Shown here piece after piece: positions 41,888 to 50,826 of a stretch of 64,000 nt of DNA. The stretch comes from JBGPQJ01 sp963829485. GTDB taxonomy: Bacteria; Chloroflexota; Anaerolineae; Anaerolineales; Villigracilaceae. The notes beneath the pieces are model-generated. The model was not told the origin of the DNA, did not search any database, and saw nothing but the letters and a program-made list of their open reading frames with translations. The DNA lies in contig CAWHIK010000009.1 in the NCBI GenBank assembly GCA_963829485.1, forward strand, positions 62,001 to 126,000. The letters run 5' to 3'. The position numbers and the translations under genes are program-made. Each line of letters opens with the position of its first letter. Position 1 is the stretch's first letter.

Positions 41888-44458
41888 ATGCCAGCATCGC
41901 GATGGAGTTCAAATCCTGTTGAATTATTCGATTGGGTCGGTGAAGAAGATTCCCAACTCATGGACCTTCTGTTGCCCAACATCTTCACGCGCCTGGCACA
42001 GAAAAACGTTGAAGGTAAACCTGGAGAACAAGCCGGCACGGATGAGATGAGCAAAACCCCAGAAATAATTCCGATTCTACCTTTACGCGGCGTTGTCGTT
42101 TTTCCGCAAACCGCAGTCCCTTTGACCATTGGTCAGCCGCGATCGATCAAACTTGTCGATGATGTCGTCGTGGGGGACAAGATCATCGGCCTGGTCGCCT
42201 CGCGTAATCCGGATCTTGAGAATCCGGGACCGGAGGACCTCTACCGAATCGGTTCGTTGGCAGTCGTGCAACGATTGCTCAGGGCACCGGATGGAACCAT
42301 AAGGCTGCTGGTCCAGGGACTGGAGAGAATCCAAATCGAAGAGTTCCTCCAAACGGAGCCTTATCTCACGGCCAGAGTGGAAAAAGCCCAGGAGATCGTC
42401 GAGACAGGGCTGGAGGTGGATGCCCTGGCGCGAAATGCCCGCGACCAGTTTGAGACCATTGCCAATTTAATTCCCTCGTTTCCGCGGGAGCTCGTCACAT
42501 CCATCACTTCCATCGACGATCCACTTCAGACGGTATACACCATCGCCAATTTCCAGAGGATTGAACTGGAGGACGCACAGCAGCTGCTCGAAATTGACTC
42601 AACGACAGACAAGCTTCGAAAAATGATCGGGCTGTTGGTCCGAGAGACGGAAGTCCTTCAGCTTGGGCAGAAGATTCAGAACGAAGCCAGGTCCGAGATA
42701 GAGAAAGTACAGCGCGATTATTTCCTGCGGGAGCAGATGAAAGCCATCCAAAAGGAACTTGGAGAGAGGGACGAACAGGCTATCGAAGTGGAGGAGCTCC
42801 GAAAGAAGGTCGCCGAAGCGAAGATGCCTGAAGAGGCGGAAAAGCAAGCCAATCGCGAACTCGACCGGCTCGCCCGACTGCCAACTGCTGCAGCAGAATA
42901 TGGCGTGATCCGAACTTATCTCGACTGGTTGACTTCGCTACCCTGGTCCAAAGGGACCGAAGACAATCTTGATATTTCACACGCTCGTGAAGTACTAGAT
43001 GCAGACCATTTCGGTTTGAATGATGTCAAGGATCGGATCCTGGAGTTCCTGGCTGTCCGTAAGCTTCGCCTGGAGCGACGCGATGAGCTAAAAGAACCGT
43101 CAATGGATAAGATTCGACGCGATCGCGAAGGCGTCATATTGTGCTTCGTTGGTCCGCCGGGAGTGGGAAAGACCTCGTTGGGTCAATCCATCGCCCGCGC
43201 CATGGGTCGTAAGTTTATTCGCATCTCGCTCGGCGGCGTCCGGGATGAAGCAGAAATCCGCGGGCATCGCCGAACCTATATCGGCGCGATGCCTGGCCGG
43301 ATTCTGCAAGCCCTGCGCCGTTCGGAATCCCGGAACCCTGTGTTTATGCTCGATGAAGTGGATAAGCTGGCGATGGATTTCCACGGCGACCCCGCCTCCG
43401 CTTTATTGGAAGTCCTCGACCCTGAACAGAACAGCGAGTTCCGCGATAATTACCTGGAAGTTGCCTACAACCTTTCACAAGTGATGTTCATAACGACTGC
43501 CAATACACTGGAGACTATCCCTGGTCCGTTATTGGATAGGATGGAAGTCATCCAATTATCGGGTTACACCGAGGGCGAAAAGATTGCCATTGCGAACGGA
43601 TACTTAATCCCAAGGCAGATCCGCGAAAACGGACTGCGTTCCAGGGAAATAAAATTCAATGACCAGGCACTGCATGTCATCATCAATCAATACACGCGGG
43701 AGGCAGGAGTCCGTAACCTGGAGCGTCAGATCGGATCCATTTGCAGAAAAGCCGGCACCCACATTGCAGAGGGCAGCAGAAAATCCTACAAGATAACACC
43801 CAGGGAAGTTAAGGATTTACTGGGTAATCCCCTTTTCCAGGGAACAGAAGAAATGTCTGTGCGGATTTCCCAGCCCGGAGTGGCTGCCGGTCTGGCATGG
43901 ACTCCCTACGGGGGTGATGTGCTTTACATCGAGTCAACACGCATGCCGGGAGGAAAGGGTTTCCAGATCACCGGTTCAGTCGGCAATGTGATGCAGGAAT
44001 CGGCCAAGGCGGCATTTTCCTATATCCGCTCGAGGGCGGAGCAGCTCAATCTGCCTGATGATTTCTTTGAAAAATCCGACATTCACCTTCACGTACCAGC
44101 CGGGGCACAGCCAAAAGATGGACCCTCTGCAGGGGTCACGATGGCGACCTCCCTGGTTTCACTCCTCTCCGGTAGGATGGTCAAGCCCAAGCTGGCGATG
44201 ACCGGCGAGATCACTTTACGCGGACAGGTCTTGCCCGTTGGGGGAATCAAAGAGAAAGTGCTCGCTGCTCATCGTTTCGGTTTCAAAACGGTGATCCTCC
44301 CCAAGCGGAACCAACTCGACCTCGACGATGTGCCCGACGAGGTAAGGAAGTCCATGAAATTCATTTACGCGGAAAGTGTGGACGAAGTAATTAATACAGC
44401 TCTGGAGAGCCATTCGATCCAAAAGCAGAAAAAGGGTAAAGGAGTTCCCAAACAATGA
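41888..44458 (+). CDS. lon: ATP-dependent protease Lon
   Basis: 856 residues. LAN domain about 58-260 (IPILPLRGVVVFPQTAVPL), coiled linker, AAA+ module with Walker A GPPGVGKTSL (about 420) and Walker B VFMLDEVDKL, and a Ser-Lys protease domain with GPSAGVTMA (Ser) and GEITLRGQVLPVGGIKEK (Lys). It degrades damaged and regulatory proteins in the cytoplasm. The first 57 residues are an extra N-terminal stretch; an internal start nearer MSKTPEII (about residue 53) is possible. It overlaps the next gene by four bases (ATGA). Confidence 0.96.
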   Translation: MPASRWSSNPVELFDWVGEEDSQLMDLLLPNIFTRLAQKNVEGKPGEQAGTDEMSKTPEIIPILPLRGVVVFPQTAVPLTIGQPRSIKLVDDVVVGDKIIGLVASRNPDLENPGPEDLYRIGSLAVVQRLLRAPDGTIRLLVQGLERIQIEEFLQTEPYLTARVEKAQEIVETGLEVDALARNARDQFETIANLIPSFPRELVTSITSIDDPLQTVYTIANFQRIELEDAQQLLEIDSTTDKLRKMIGLLVRETEVLQLGQKIQNEARSEIEKVQRDYFLREQMKAIQKELGERDEQAIEVEELRKKVAEAKMPEEAEKQANRELDRLARLPTAAAEYGVIRTYLDWLTSLPWSKGTEDNLDISHAREVLDADHFGLNDVKDRILEFLAVRKLRLERRDELKEPSMDKIRRDREGVILCFVGPPGVGKTSLGQSIARAMGRKFIRISLGGVRDEAEIRGHRRTYIGAMPGRILQALRRSESRNPVFMLDEVDKLAMDFHGDPASALLEVLDPEQNSEFRDNYLEVAYNLSQVMFITTANTLETIPGPLLDRMEVIQLSGYTEGEKIAIANGYLIPRQIRENGLRSREIKFNDQALHVIINQYTREAGVRNLERQIGSICRKAGTHIAEGSRKSYKITPREVKDLLGNPLFQGTEEMSVRISQPGVAAGLAWTPYGGDVLYIESTRMPGGKGFQITGSVGNVMQESAKAAFSYIRSRAEQLNLPDDFFEKSDIHLHVPAGAQPKDGPSAGVTMATSLVSLLSGRMVKPKLAMTGEITLRGQVLPVGGIKEKVLAAHRFGFKTVILPKRNQLDLDDVPDEVRKSMKFIYAESVDEVINTALESHSIQKQKKGKGVPKQ

Positions 44459-44811
44459 CGAAGGTAATGCTCGTCGAAGACGATGCAAGCATGATGTATC
44501 TCCTGAAAACCCTCCTTACCCTTGAAGGCTATGAAGTTGTGACGCTGGAAATTACCGATGACGTGGTCGGAAAAGCCCGTTCAGAAAAACCAGACATCCT
44601 AATGATGGATGTTCACCTCGCTGGGAAGAATGGCGTGGATGTGCTGACCGAAATGCGGACCCATGACGACCTGGAGGACATCTTTGTAATCATGTCCTCA
44701 GGCATGAATGTTGAATATGAGTGCAGGGATGCCGGCGCGAATGCGTTCCTGTTGAAACCGTTCATGCCGGATGACCTTATCGCCATCATTCGAAGGTCCA
44801 CGACGAAGTAA
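44455..44811 (+). CDS. Stand-alone response-regulator receiver
   Basis: 118 residues, only a receiver domain: VEDDASM (acidic pair), MMDVHLAGKNG (phospho-Asp about 50), IMSSGM (Ser) and LLKPFMPDDL (Lys). No output domain. Its ATG overlaps the lon TGA. It could act by protein contact or as a phosphate sink; the partner kinase is not in the window. Confidence 0.87.
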   Translation: MTKVMLVEDDASMMYLLKTLLTLEGYEVVTLEITDDVVGKARSEKPDILMMDVHLAGKNGVDVLTEMRTHDDLEDIFVIMSSGMNVEYECRDAGANAFLLKPFMPDDLIAIIRRSTTK

Positions 44812-44813
44812 TA

Positions 44814-45233
44814 ATGAAAATCAGAGAATTCAATTTTCAATCCGATTACGATAAAGTCTGCACACTGTGGAAAAACGCCGGAGCGGGTATTCAGCTCCGG
44901 CGCTCTGATACTCCTGAAGAAATTCAAAAGAAACTACAACGCGACCCGGACCTTTTTCTGGTTGCGGTTGAAGACAGCGTTATTGTTGGAACCGTTATTG
45001 GTGGATTCGATGGCCGCAGAGGCTTGATCTATCACCTTGCGGTGAGCAAACCTTATCAGGAGAAGGGAATAGGCGCAGGTTTAATGGAGGAGATAGAAAA
45101 GCGTCTTCGCGAAAAAGGTTGCATTAAATCCTATTTGCTGGTTACCAGAGACAATCATCCGGCAATGGGATTTTACGAAAAACGGGGTTGGCAGCACATG
45201 GATAGCGTAAAGCTGTACGGCAAGGATCTTTAA
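44814..45233 (+). CDS. GNAT-family N-acetyltransferase
   Basis: 139 residues. The acetyl-CoA site is HLAVSKPYQEKGIGAGLMEEIE (motif A, R/Q-x-x-G-x-G/A) and the C-terminal NHPAMGFYEKRGWQ is typical. Closest in feel to YpeA-like small GNATs; substrate unknown. It lies two bases after the receiver gene and overlaps mogA (TAATG). Confidence 0.85.
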   Translation: MKIREFNFQSDYDKVCTLWKNAGAGIQLRRSDTPEEIQKKLQRDPDLFLVAVEDSVIVGTVIGGFDGRRGLIYHLAVSKPYQEKGIGAGLMEEIEKRLREKGCIKSYLLVTRDNHPAMGFYEKRGWQHMDSVKLYGKDL

Positions 45234-45742
45234 TGGATATCCGATTTGGTGTTGTTACAGTCTCGGACCGGTCTGCATCGGGTGAAAGAGTCGATGCCTC
45301 CGGTCCTATTCTGGTGGATGCCATCCAGATCCAGGGGTGGTCTGTGAATAAAGCTGTCATTATTCCCGATGATTTGGAAATGATCAAAGCGACCCTTGCA
45401 ACCTGGGCTGATTCGGATCAGGTGGATGTAATCCTGACAACCGGAGGAACAGGGTTCGCTCCGAGAGACGTCACCCCGGAGGGGACACAGGCGATCCTGG
45501 AGAAGCTTGTCCCGGGAATACCGGAAGTCATGCGCGCCGAAAGCTTAAAAATCACTCCCCATGCCATGCTCAGCCGCATGACGGCTGGTATCCGCAAGAA
45601 TACTTTGATAATCAACCTTCCAGGAAGCCCTAAAGCAGCCTTGGAGAATTTCCATGTGATCAAACCGGTCTTGGAGCATGCAGTTAAACTATTGAAAGAT
45701 GACCCGGGATCGGAACAGGGGCATCTTGCCACAAAACAATAG
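45233..45742 (+). CDS. mogA: Molybdopterin adenylyltransferase (MogA/MoaB family)
   Basis: 169 residues with VVTVSDRSASGERVDASGP at the N-terminus, LTTGGTGFAPRDVTPEG (about 63-79, the TGG-T-G molybdopterin motif) and NLPGSPKAALENF near the end. It adenylates molybdopterin before metal insertion. That fits the molybdenum/tungsten enzymes elsewhere in the window (msrP, the AOR at 54642). Last gene of the lon unit. Confidence 0.9.
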   Translation: MDIRFGVVTVSDRSASGERVDASGPILVDAIQIQGWSVNKAVIIPDDLEMIKATLATWADSDQVDVILTTGGTGFAPRDVTPEGTQAILEKLVPGIPEVMRAESLKITPHAMLSRMTAGIRKNTLIINLPGSPKAALENFHVIKPVLEHAVKLLKDDPGSEQGHLATKQ

Positions 45743-45755
45743 TCGGTGCTATAAT
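45726..45755 (+). promoter_or_regulatory. Promoter of efp
   Basis: TTGCCA (45726-45731), 18-base spacer, TATAAT (45750-45755), 60 bases before the efp ATG. The -35 lies inside the end of mogA. Confidence 0.65.
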
Positions 45756-45814
45756 CCGCCCGCTCAAATTAATGGGTTGAGCGAATTCGAAATCACACGA
45801 GAACGAGGAAAGAC

Positions 45815-46372
45815 ATGATTGATGTAAATGATCTTCGCAAGGGCGTTACCTTTGAATACGATGGCAATCTTTACAAGGTAATGGAATACAGCCATCACAA
45901 ACCGGGACGCGGCAATGCCACCATTAAGATTAAGGCGCGCAATCTACGCACCGGTTCGAATATCGACAAGACATTTCAATCTGGAGACCGTGTCCAGGAT
46001 GCCCGGTTGGACTTTCACAATTCCCAATATCTTTACTCCGATGGGGAGTTCTTCCATTTCATGGATAACGAAACATTTGAGCAGCCAGCGGTGAAAGCCG
46101 ACGTGCTCGGAGACAGCGCAGGATTCCTGAAAGAGGGCATGGAGTGCAAACTCACCTTTTATAACGGCCAGCCGCTGGATGTGGAATTACCTCTCAATGT
46201 TGATCTCAAGGTGAAACGCGCGGACGTTGCTGTCCGAGGAGACACTGCCACCGGTGTGACGAAGAAAGTCCTCGTCGAAACGGGCATCGAGATCCAGGTG
46301 CCTAATTTCGTCAAGGAAGGCGATACCATTCGAGTCGATACACGCACGGGTGAGTACGTCACCAGGGTTTAA
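45815..46372 (+). CDS. efp: Elongation factor P with Arg at the tip of the modified loop
   Basis: 185 residues, three KOW/OB-type domains. HHKPGRGNATIKIKARNL (27-44) is the loop that reaches the peptidyl-transferase centre. Its tip residue 32 is Arg, as in the Arg-type EF-P that is rhamnosylated in Pseudomonas, not the Lys of the E. coli type. No EarP or EpmAB gene is near. EF-P relieves stalling at polyproline. Confidence 0.95.
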   Translation: MIDVNDLRKGVTFEYDGNLYKVMEYSHHKPGRGNATIKIKARNLRTGSNIDKTFQSGDRVQDARLDFHNSQYLYSDGEFFHFMDNETFEQPAVKADVLGDSAGFLKEGMECKLTFYNGQPLDVELPLNVDLKVKRADVAVRGDTATGVTKKVLVETGIEIQVPNFVKEGDTIRVDTRTGEYVTRV

Positions 46373-46401
46373 CCTCGCGACTGGGTAAGTAATATCTTCA
46401 T

Positions 46402-46435
46402 CCCTGGGGTAATAAATTCACCTCGGGGTTTTTTC
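46402..46435 (+). terminator. Terminator of efp
   Basis: CCCTGGGG (46402-46409) pairs with CCTCGGGG (46421-46428; G-T pairs included), followed by six Ts. Confidence 0.7.
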
Positions 46436-46473
46436 TTAGATGGTAGAATATCAGCAGAATAAAGAAAATATTT

Positions 46474-46803
46474 ATGAAAACTCCAGCCGGATTCGAATGT
46501 CGTTATTTTTACGGAGATTACTTCCGCGGACGAAACGTGGAAGAATGCCAGCTTCTCAAAATGACCAACCAGACCTGGTCGGCAGATTTGTGCAAATCCT
46601 GTCCTGTTCCGGGAATCCTCCGGGCGAATGCATGTGAGCATATGCAGCTTCGCGCGCAGGTGAGTCGACCGGTTAGTTCAGCATTTCAAAAGCGCGTCCA
46701 AGTGACCGCCTATTGCAATAAGACAGCGCGCTCCGTTAAGGAACCGCATGTCGGATGCGGAGATTGCCATCCCCTGCCTCCGAATATTACGTTGAAGGCT
46801 TAG
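46474..46803 (+). CDS. Cys-rich 109-residue protein of unknown function
   Basis: Not recognised. Cysteines occur as FECRYFYGDYFRGRNVEECQLL, DLCKSCPVP, NACEH, AYCNKT and GCGDCHPLPP (quoted in parts), nine to ten in all, suggesting metal or iron-sulfur binding. The ATG at 46474 follows an AT-rich region with weak ribosome-binding potential. It ends three bases before the HAD-DinB gene. Confidence 0.6.
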   Translation: MKTPAGFECRYFYGDYFRGRNVEECQLLKMTNQTWSADLCKSCPVPGILRANACEHMQLRAQVSRPVSSAFQKRVQVTAYCNKTARSVKEPHVGCGDCHPLPPNITLKA

Positions 46804-46806
46804 AAC

Positions 46807-48009
46807 ATGCCTTTCACATTACTGCTGGATCTTGATGATACATTGCTCGATACAAACACAGACGCATTCATTCAAGCGTATTTTGATTCTCTTTCGAAAG
46901 CCCTGGCTCAACGCATCGACCCTGCTCAAATGCTTCCCGCGCTGATGGGTGGGACGCGGCGGATGTTTGCCAACGAAAATCCGTCGCTTTGGCTGCGTGA
47001 CGTGTTCGATGGCTATTTCTTCGCAAAAATTGGGATTGACCGGGATTCCCTCCAGCCGGAGATCGATAAATTCTACGATGAAGTATTTCCCACCCTGGAA
47101 CATCTGACCCGTCCTCGTCCTGAGGCGGTGGAATTGGTCGGATGGGCTTTTTCACAAGGGTATCGTGTGGTCATTGCGACCAATCCATTATTTCCAATTA
47201 AGGCGATTCATCACCGTTTACGTTGGGCAGGTCTCCCTCCTGAAAAATTTCCATTTGCACTGATCACATCGTATGAAAACATGCATTTCACCAAATCCCC
47301 GGCTTACTATGCCGAGATTATGGCCTGTATAGGTTGGCCTGAGGATCCGGCAGTGATGGTGGGTGACAATCCTGAAATGGACCTGGAACCCGCCAGGAAA
47401 TTGGGAATACCTGTTTACCATATTACAGCCTCAGGTGCGTCAGCCCTTAAGCCCCCTCCCGAAGGCATGGGAAAACTATCCGACCTGCGTCCCTGGCTGG
47501 AAAACAGCGATACTTCAGATTGGTCCCTTAAATTTGATACCACTAAATCCTTGTTGGCTGTGCTTAGATCCACACCTGCAGCATTGGCGGACATCGCCGA
47601 GGGCATCCCTGATGACCAATGGATGCGATGTCCCGATTGCGACGAGTGGAGCCTTAACGAAATATTCTGTCATTTACGCGATGTCGAATTGGAAATCAAC
47701 ATCCCGCGGATGCAGACCCTGATCAAGGATACCAATCCCTTTATCGCCGGGCAAATTACCGATGATTGGGTACAGCAGCGGGATTACGATCGTCAGGATG
47801 GACGCGAGGCGTTGAGGATAATGTCAAAAGCGCGTACCCAACTGGCAGAGTTACTATCAGGATTATCCCCGGACGACTGGAAAAGGACTGCCCGCCACTC
47901 AGTCTTTGGCCCTACTCATCTTCAGGAAATGGTAAGCTTTGTGGCCAATCACGATCGTTCGCATATTCAGCAAGTCATGGCAGTAGTTTGCGAAGTCGTG
48001 ATGCAATAA
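46807..48009 (+). CDS. HAD hydrolase fused to a DinB-like domain
   Basis: Residues 1 to about 225 are a HAD phosphatase: LLLDLDDTLLDTN (motif I), VIATNPL (motif II), KSPAYYAEI (motif III Lys) and VGDNPEMDLEPARKLG (motif IV). Residues about 250-400 are a DinB_2-like four-helix bundle with His residues (FCHLRDVE, FVANHDRSHIQQ) suited to metal binding. Each is common alone; the fusion suggests a two-step small-molecule reaction, perhaps thiol-dependent. Substrates unknown. Confidence 0.82.
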   Translation: MPFTLLLDLDDTLLDTNTDAFIQAYFDSLSKALAQRIDPAQMLPALMGGTRRMFANENPSLWLRDVFDGYFFAKIGIDRDSLQPEIDKFYDEVFPTLEHLTRPRPEAVELVGWAFSQGYRVVIATNPLFPIKAIHHRLRWAGLPPEKFPFALITSYENMHFTKSPAYYAEIMACIGWPEDPAVMVGDNPEMDLEPARKLGIPVYHITASGASALKPPPEGMGKLSDLRPWLENSDTSDWSLKFDTTKSLLAVLRSTPAALADIAEGIPDDQWMRCPDCDEWSLNEIFCHLRDVELEINIPRMQTLIKDTNPFIAGQITDDWVQQRDYDRQDGREALRIMSKARTQLAELLSGLSPDDWKRTARHSVFGPTHLQEMVSFVANHDRSHIQQVMAVVCEVVMQ

Positions 48010-48058
48010 TCAGACGCATCCCTGGCCAGACTAATGTGTTATAAAGGGAGAACCTTGA

Positions 48059-48087
48059 GGGGCGGGCTGAAGTCCGCCCTTGTTTAT
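48059..48087 (+). terminator. Probable terminator after the HAD-DinB gene
   Basis: GGGCGG (48060-48065) pairs with CCGCCC (48074-48079), eight-base loop, then TTGTTTATT. The T-tract is imperfect. Confidence 0.6.
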
Positions 48088-48130
48088 TGACTTAATTTAT
48101 TATTAGCTACACCTGAAAGGAGAAAGACCG

Positions 48131-49372
48131 ATGCGGAAACGAGTTGTCATTACTGGAGCAGGTGCTGTAAGTCCGGTGGGAAATACCCTGCCGGAGACGT
48201 GGGATGCTTTGATCGCAGGGAAATCCGGAGCGGCACCGATCAAATCCTTCGATGCCAGCAACTTGAAAACGCGATTTGCCGCGGAAGTGAAGGATTTTGA
48301 TGCGGGAAAATTCCTTGGTTCAAAGGATGCCCGAAGGCTTGACCGGTTTGCACAATTTGCCATGGTCGCCACTATCGAAGCGGTATCCCAATCGGGTATA
48401 CCCGTTACCGATGATAACCGCGACAGGATCGGGGTTCTAGTCGGGTCCGGCATCGGTGGAGTCCAGACCCTGTATGAACAGTTGGAGATTTTTCGTGAGC
48501 GAGGTCCGGAACGCGTAAGCCCGTTCCTTGTTCCGATGATGATCACCGATAGCGCGGCGGGCAACATTGCCATTCGATTTGGTCTGCGTGGACCTAACCT
48601 GTCGATCTCCACTGCGTGCGCAACCGGATCCAACTCGATCGGAGAAGCGCTCGAAATGATCAGGCGCGGAGCGTCGGACGCCATGGTCGCCGGTGCATCG
48701 GAAGCGGCGGTTGTTCCGGTCGCAATGGCTGGTTTGAATGTCATGACCGCCCTTTCGACGCGAAACGACGACCCGCAGCGAGCTTCCCGCCCGTTTGACA
48801 AGGACAGGGATGGTTTTTTGATTGCCGAAGGAGGCGCAGTCATCATCCTTAAATCCCTGGATTTTGCGAAGGCACGCGGTGCGAAAATCCTATGTGAGTT
48901 AACCGGGTACGGCACGAGCGACGACGCTTTTCACATCTCAGCTCCGGCTGAGAACGGGGCGGGAGCGGCTATTTCGATGGAACTTGCCCTGAAAGATGCC
49001 GGACTGCAACCCGGTGAGATCAGTTATATCAATGCGCATGGGACTTCAACTCAATTGAATGATAAATCGGAGACATTGGCGATCAAGAGCGTTTTCGGAG
49101 AGGCGGCTTACAAGGTCCCGATCTCATCCACCAAGTCCATGACGGGACATTTAATGGGCGCATCAGGGTCGCTTGAAGCGGCCATCTGTGTTGAATTGTT
49201 CAAGCATGATATGCTGCCGCCGACGATCAACTACGAAACCCAGGATCCCATTTGCGATCTGGACTACATTCCCAACAAAGCTCGACCTGCTCATCCGAAA
49301 CACATCATGTCCAATTCTTTCGGGTTTGGCGGGCATAACGCGACTCTAATCTTTAGCCGATTTGACGAGTGA
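48131..49372 (+). CDS. fabF: Beta-ketoacyl-ACP synthase II (FabF)
   Basis: 413 residues. Catalytic Cys in STACATGSNSIGEAL (about 160-174), His in INAHGTSTQLND (about 300) and second His in KSMTGHLMGASGS (about 340). It extends acyl-ACP with malonyl-ACP. AAGGAGA precedes the ATG. Next to fabH, so part of a fatty-acid synthesis group, but no acpP or fabD lies here. Confidence 0.96.
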   Translation: MRKRVVITGAGAVSPVGNTLPETWDALIAGKSGAAPIKSFDASNLKTRFAAEVKDFDAGKFLGSKDARRLDRFAQFAMVATIEAVSQSGIPVTDDNRDRIGVLVGSGIGGVQTLYEQLEIFRERGPERVSPFLVPMMITDSAAGNIAIRFGLRGPNLSISTACATGSNSIGEALEMIRRGASDAMVAGASEAAVVPVAMAGLNVMTALSTRNDDPQRASRPFDKDRDGFLIAEGGAVIILKSLDFAKARGAKILCELTGYGTSDDAFHISAPAENGAGAAISMELALKDAGLQPGEISYINAHGTSTQLNDKSETLAIKSVFGEAAYKVPISSTKSMTGHLMGASGSLEAAICVELFKHDMLPPTINYETQDPICDLDYIPNKARPAHPKHIMSNSFGFGGHNATLIFSRFDE

Positions 49373-49412
49373 ACGAACAGAAATGATCCATATTTAACCG
49401 ACTGGAGTTTTT

Positions 49413-50519
49413 ATGCCTTATGCACATATCACCGGATGGGGGATGGCTGTCCCCGAAAAGGTGCTAACCAACAACGACTTGAGCAAGGTTGTCGATACCA
49501 ACGATGCCTGGATCCGCGAGCGCACCGGCATCCGGGAACGGAGAATAGCCCGCGATGGACAATATCCATCCACGCTCGGCGCTGATGCGGCGATCAAAGC
49601 GCTGGACATGGCGGGATTATCTCCCCGGCATCTTGATCTAATAATCTGCGCCACATCCACACCGGAACATATTTTCCCGGCTACAGCCTGTTTAATTCAG
49701 GATGCGATCGGAGCTGATAAGGCGGGGGCGTTTGACTTGCTGGCCGCGTGCTCCGGATTTATCTATGCAGTAAATATGGCAACCCAGGCAATACGGTCAG
49801 GAGCCATTAAGTCAGCGTTGGTCATTGGGACTGAGACTCTTTCCCGGTTTGTGAACTGGAAGGACCGGAATACCTGCATTCTTTTTGGGGATGGATCGGG
49901 TGCTTTCGTTCTGCAGGCCAGCGAGGAGCCGGGCGGCGTCCAGTCAGCGGTGATGCACTCGGACGGGTCGGGAGGAGACTTGTTGACATTACCTGCAGGA
50001 GGAGCGAGACACCCTGCCAGCGATTTTACTGTGCACACGGGTATGCATTTCATTTCCATGGACGGCAAGGAAGTCTATAAATTTGCCACCCGGGTCATGG
50101 TACAAGGCACAAAGGAAGCTCTTGAATTGGCAGGAATGAAACTGGAGGATATCAACCTCATCATTCCACACCAGGCAAACCTTCGGATCATAGAAGCCGC
50201 TGCCAGGGGGTTGCGCCTGCCCATGGATAAGTTCATGGTCAACCTTGACCGTTACGGAAACACATCGACAGCATCCATCCCGATTGCCACGGTGGAAGCC
50301 GCCGAGCAGGGGAAGTTAAAGCGTGGAGATAAAATCGTCTTTGTTGGATTCGGAGCGGGACTGACCTGGGGAGCGGCAGCCGTATCCTGGACGGGTCCGT
50401 TACCAGTGGAGCGAAAGCCCAACATCAAGCGCGAAAAGACAGTCGCCCGCTTCCGCTCGTTTATTCGCCGCGCGATCCGCCGTGTGGAAGGGCTCTTGAA
50501 CCCGAAGGAATTGGATTAA
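49413..50519 (+). CDS. fabH: Beta-ketoacyl-ACP synthase III (FabH) with a basic C-terminal extension
   Basis: Catalytic Cys in LLAACSGFIYAVN (about 110), His in IPHQANLRI (about 250) and Asn in YGNTSTASIP (about 285). It condenses acetyl-CoA or another acyl-CoA with malonyl-ACP to start fatty-acid synthesis. At 368 residues it is about 40 longer than usual: the tail after WTGPLP is Arg/Lys-rich (FRSFIRRAIRRVEG) and could be an amphipathic membrane helix. 40 bases after fabF. Confidence 0.94.
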   Translation: MPYAHITGWGMAVPEKVLTNNDLSKVVDTNDAWIRERTGIRERRIARDGQYPSTLGADAAIKALDMAGLSPRHLDLIICATSTPEHIFPATACLIQDAIGADKAGAFDLLAACSGFIYAVNMATQAIRSGAIKSALVIGTETLSRFVNWKDRNTCILFGDGSGAFVLQASEEPGGVQSAVMHSDGSGGDLLTLPAGGARHPASDFTVHTGMHFISMDGKEVYKFATRVMVQGTKEALELAGMKLEDINLIIPHQANLRIIEAAARGLRLPMDKFMVNLDRYGNTSTASIPIATVEAAEQGKLKRGDKIVFVGFGAGLTWGAAAVSWTGPLPVERKPNIKREKTVARFRSFIRRAIRRVEGLLNPKELD

Positions 50520-50589
50520 GATACACAAAACCATGGGATTATGGTAAATTAAGTGGAGTATCAATTGATTAAAATTAGAGGAGAGTTTG

Positions 50590-50781
50590 ATGTTTACCCG
50601 ACTTGGACCTGTTGAGCTAGTCATTATCCTGGTGATCGTTCTGTTGCTTTTTGGCCCCAGCCGATTAAGCAAGGTTGCCGGGGAAATCGGCAAGGGGATC
50701 AAATCATTCAGGGATAATATGAACAAGGACGACAAGGATAAAGATGACGACCAGCCGAAATCACCGACTGGCGAAGGATAA
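50590..50781 (+). CDS. tatA: Sec-independent translocase subunit TatA
   Basis: 63 residues: one N-terminal membrane helix (GPVELVIILVIVLLLFGP), the FGPSRLSKVAGEIGKGIKSF amphipathic helix and a charged Asp/Lys tail. This is the pore-forming TatA/E protein for folded-protein export; MsrP at 10022 is one likely client. GAGGAG lies before the ATG at 50590. tatB and tatC are not in the window. Confidence 0.93.
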   Translation: MFTRLGPVELVIILVIVLLLFGPSRLSKVAGEIGKGIKSFRDNMNKDDKDKDDDQPKSPTGEG

Positions 50782-50793
50782 TTCGAACCTTAT

Positions 50794-50826
50794 AAAAAAC
50801 TCTCCGGTTAATCGGGGAGTTTTTTG
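50794..50826. terminator. Bidirectional terminator between tatA and the SDR gene
   Basis: AAAAAACTC-CCG pairs with CGG-GAGTTTTTT around GTTAAT. The SDR stop codon (50808-50810) lies in its loop. Confidence 0.85.
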
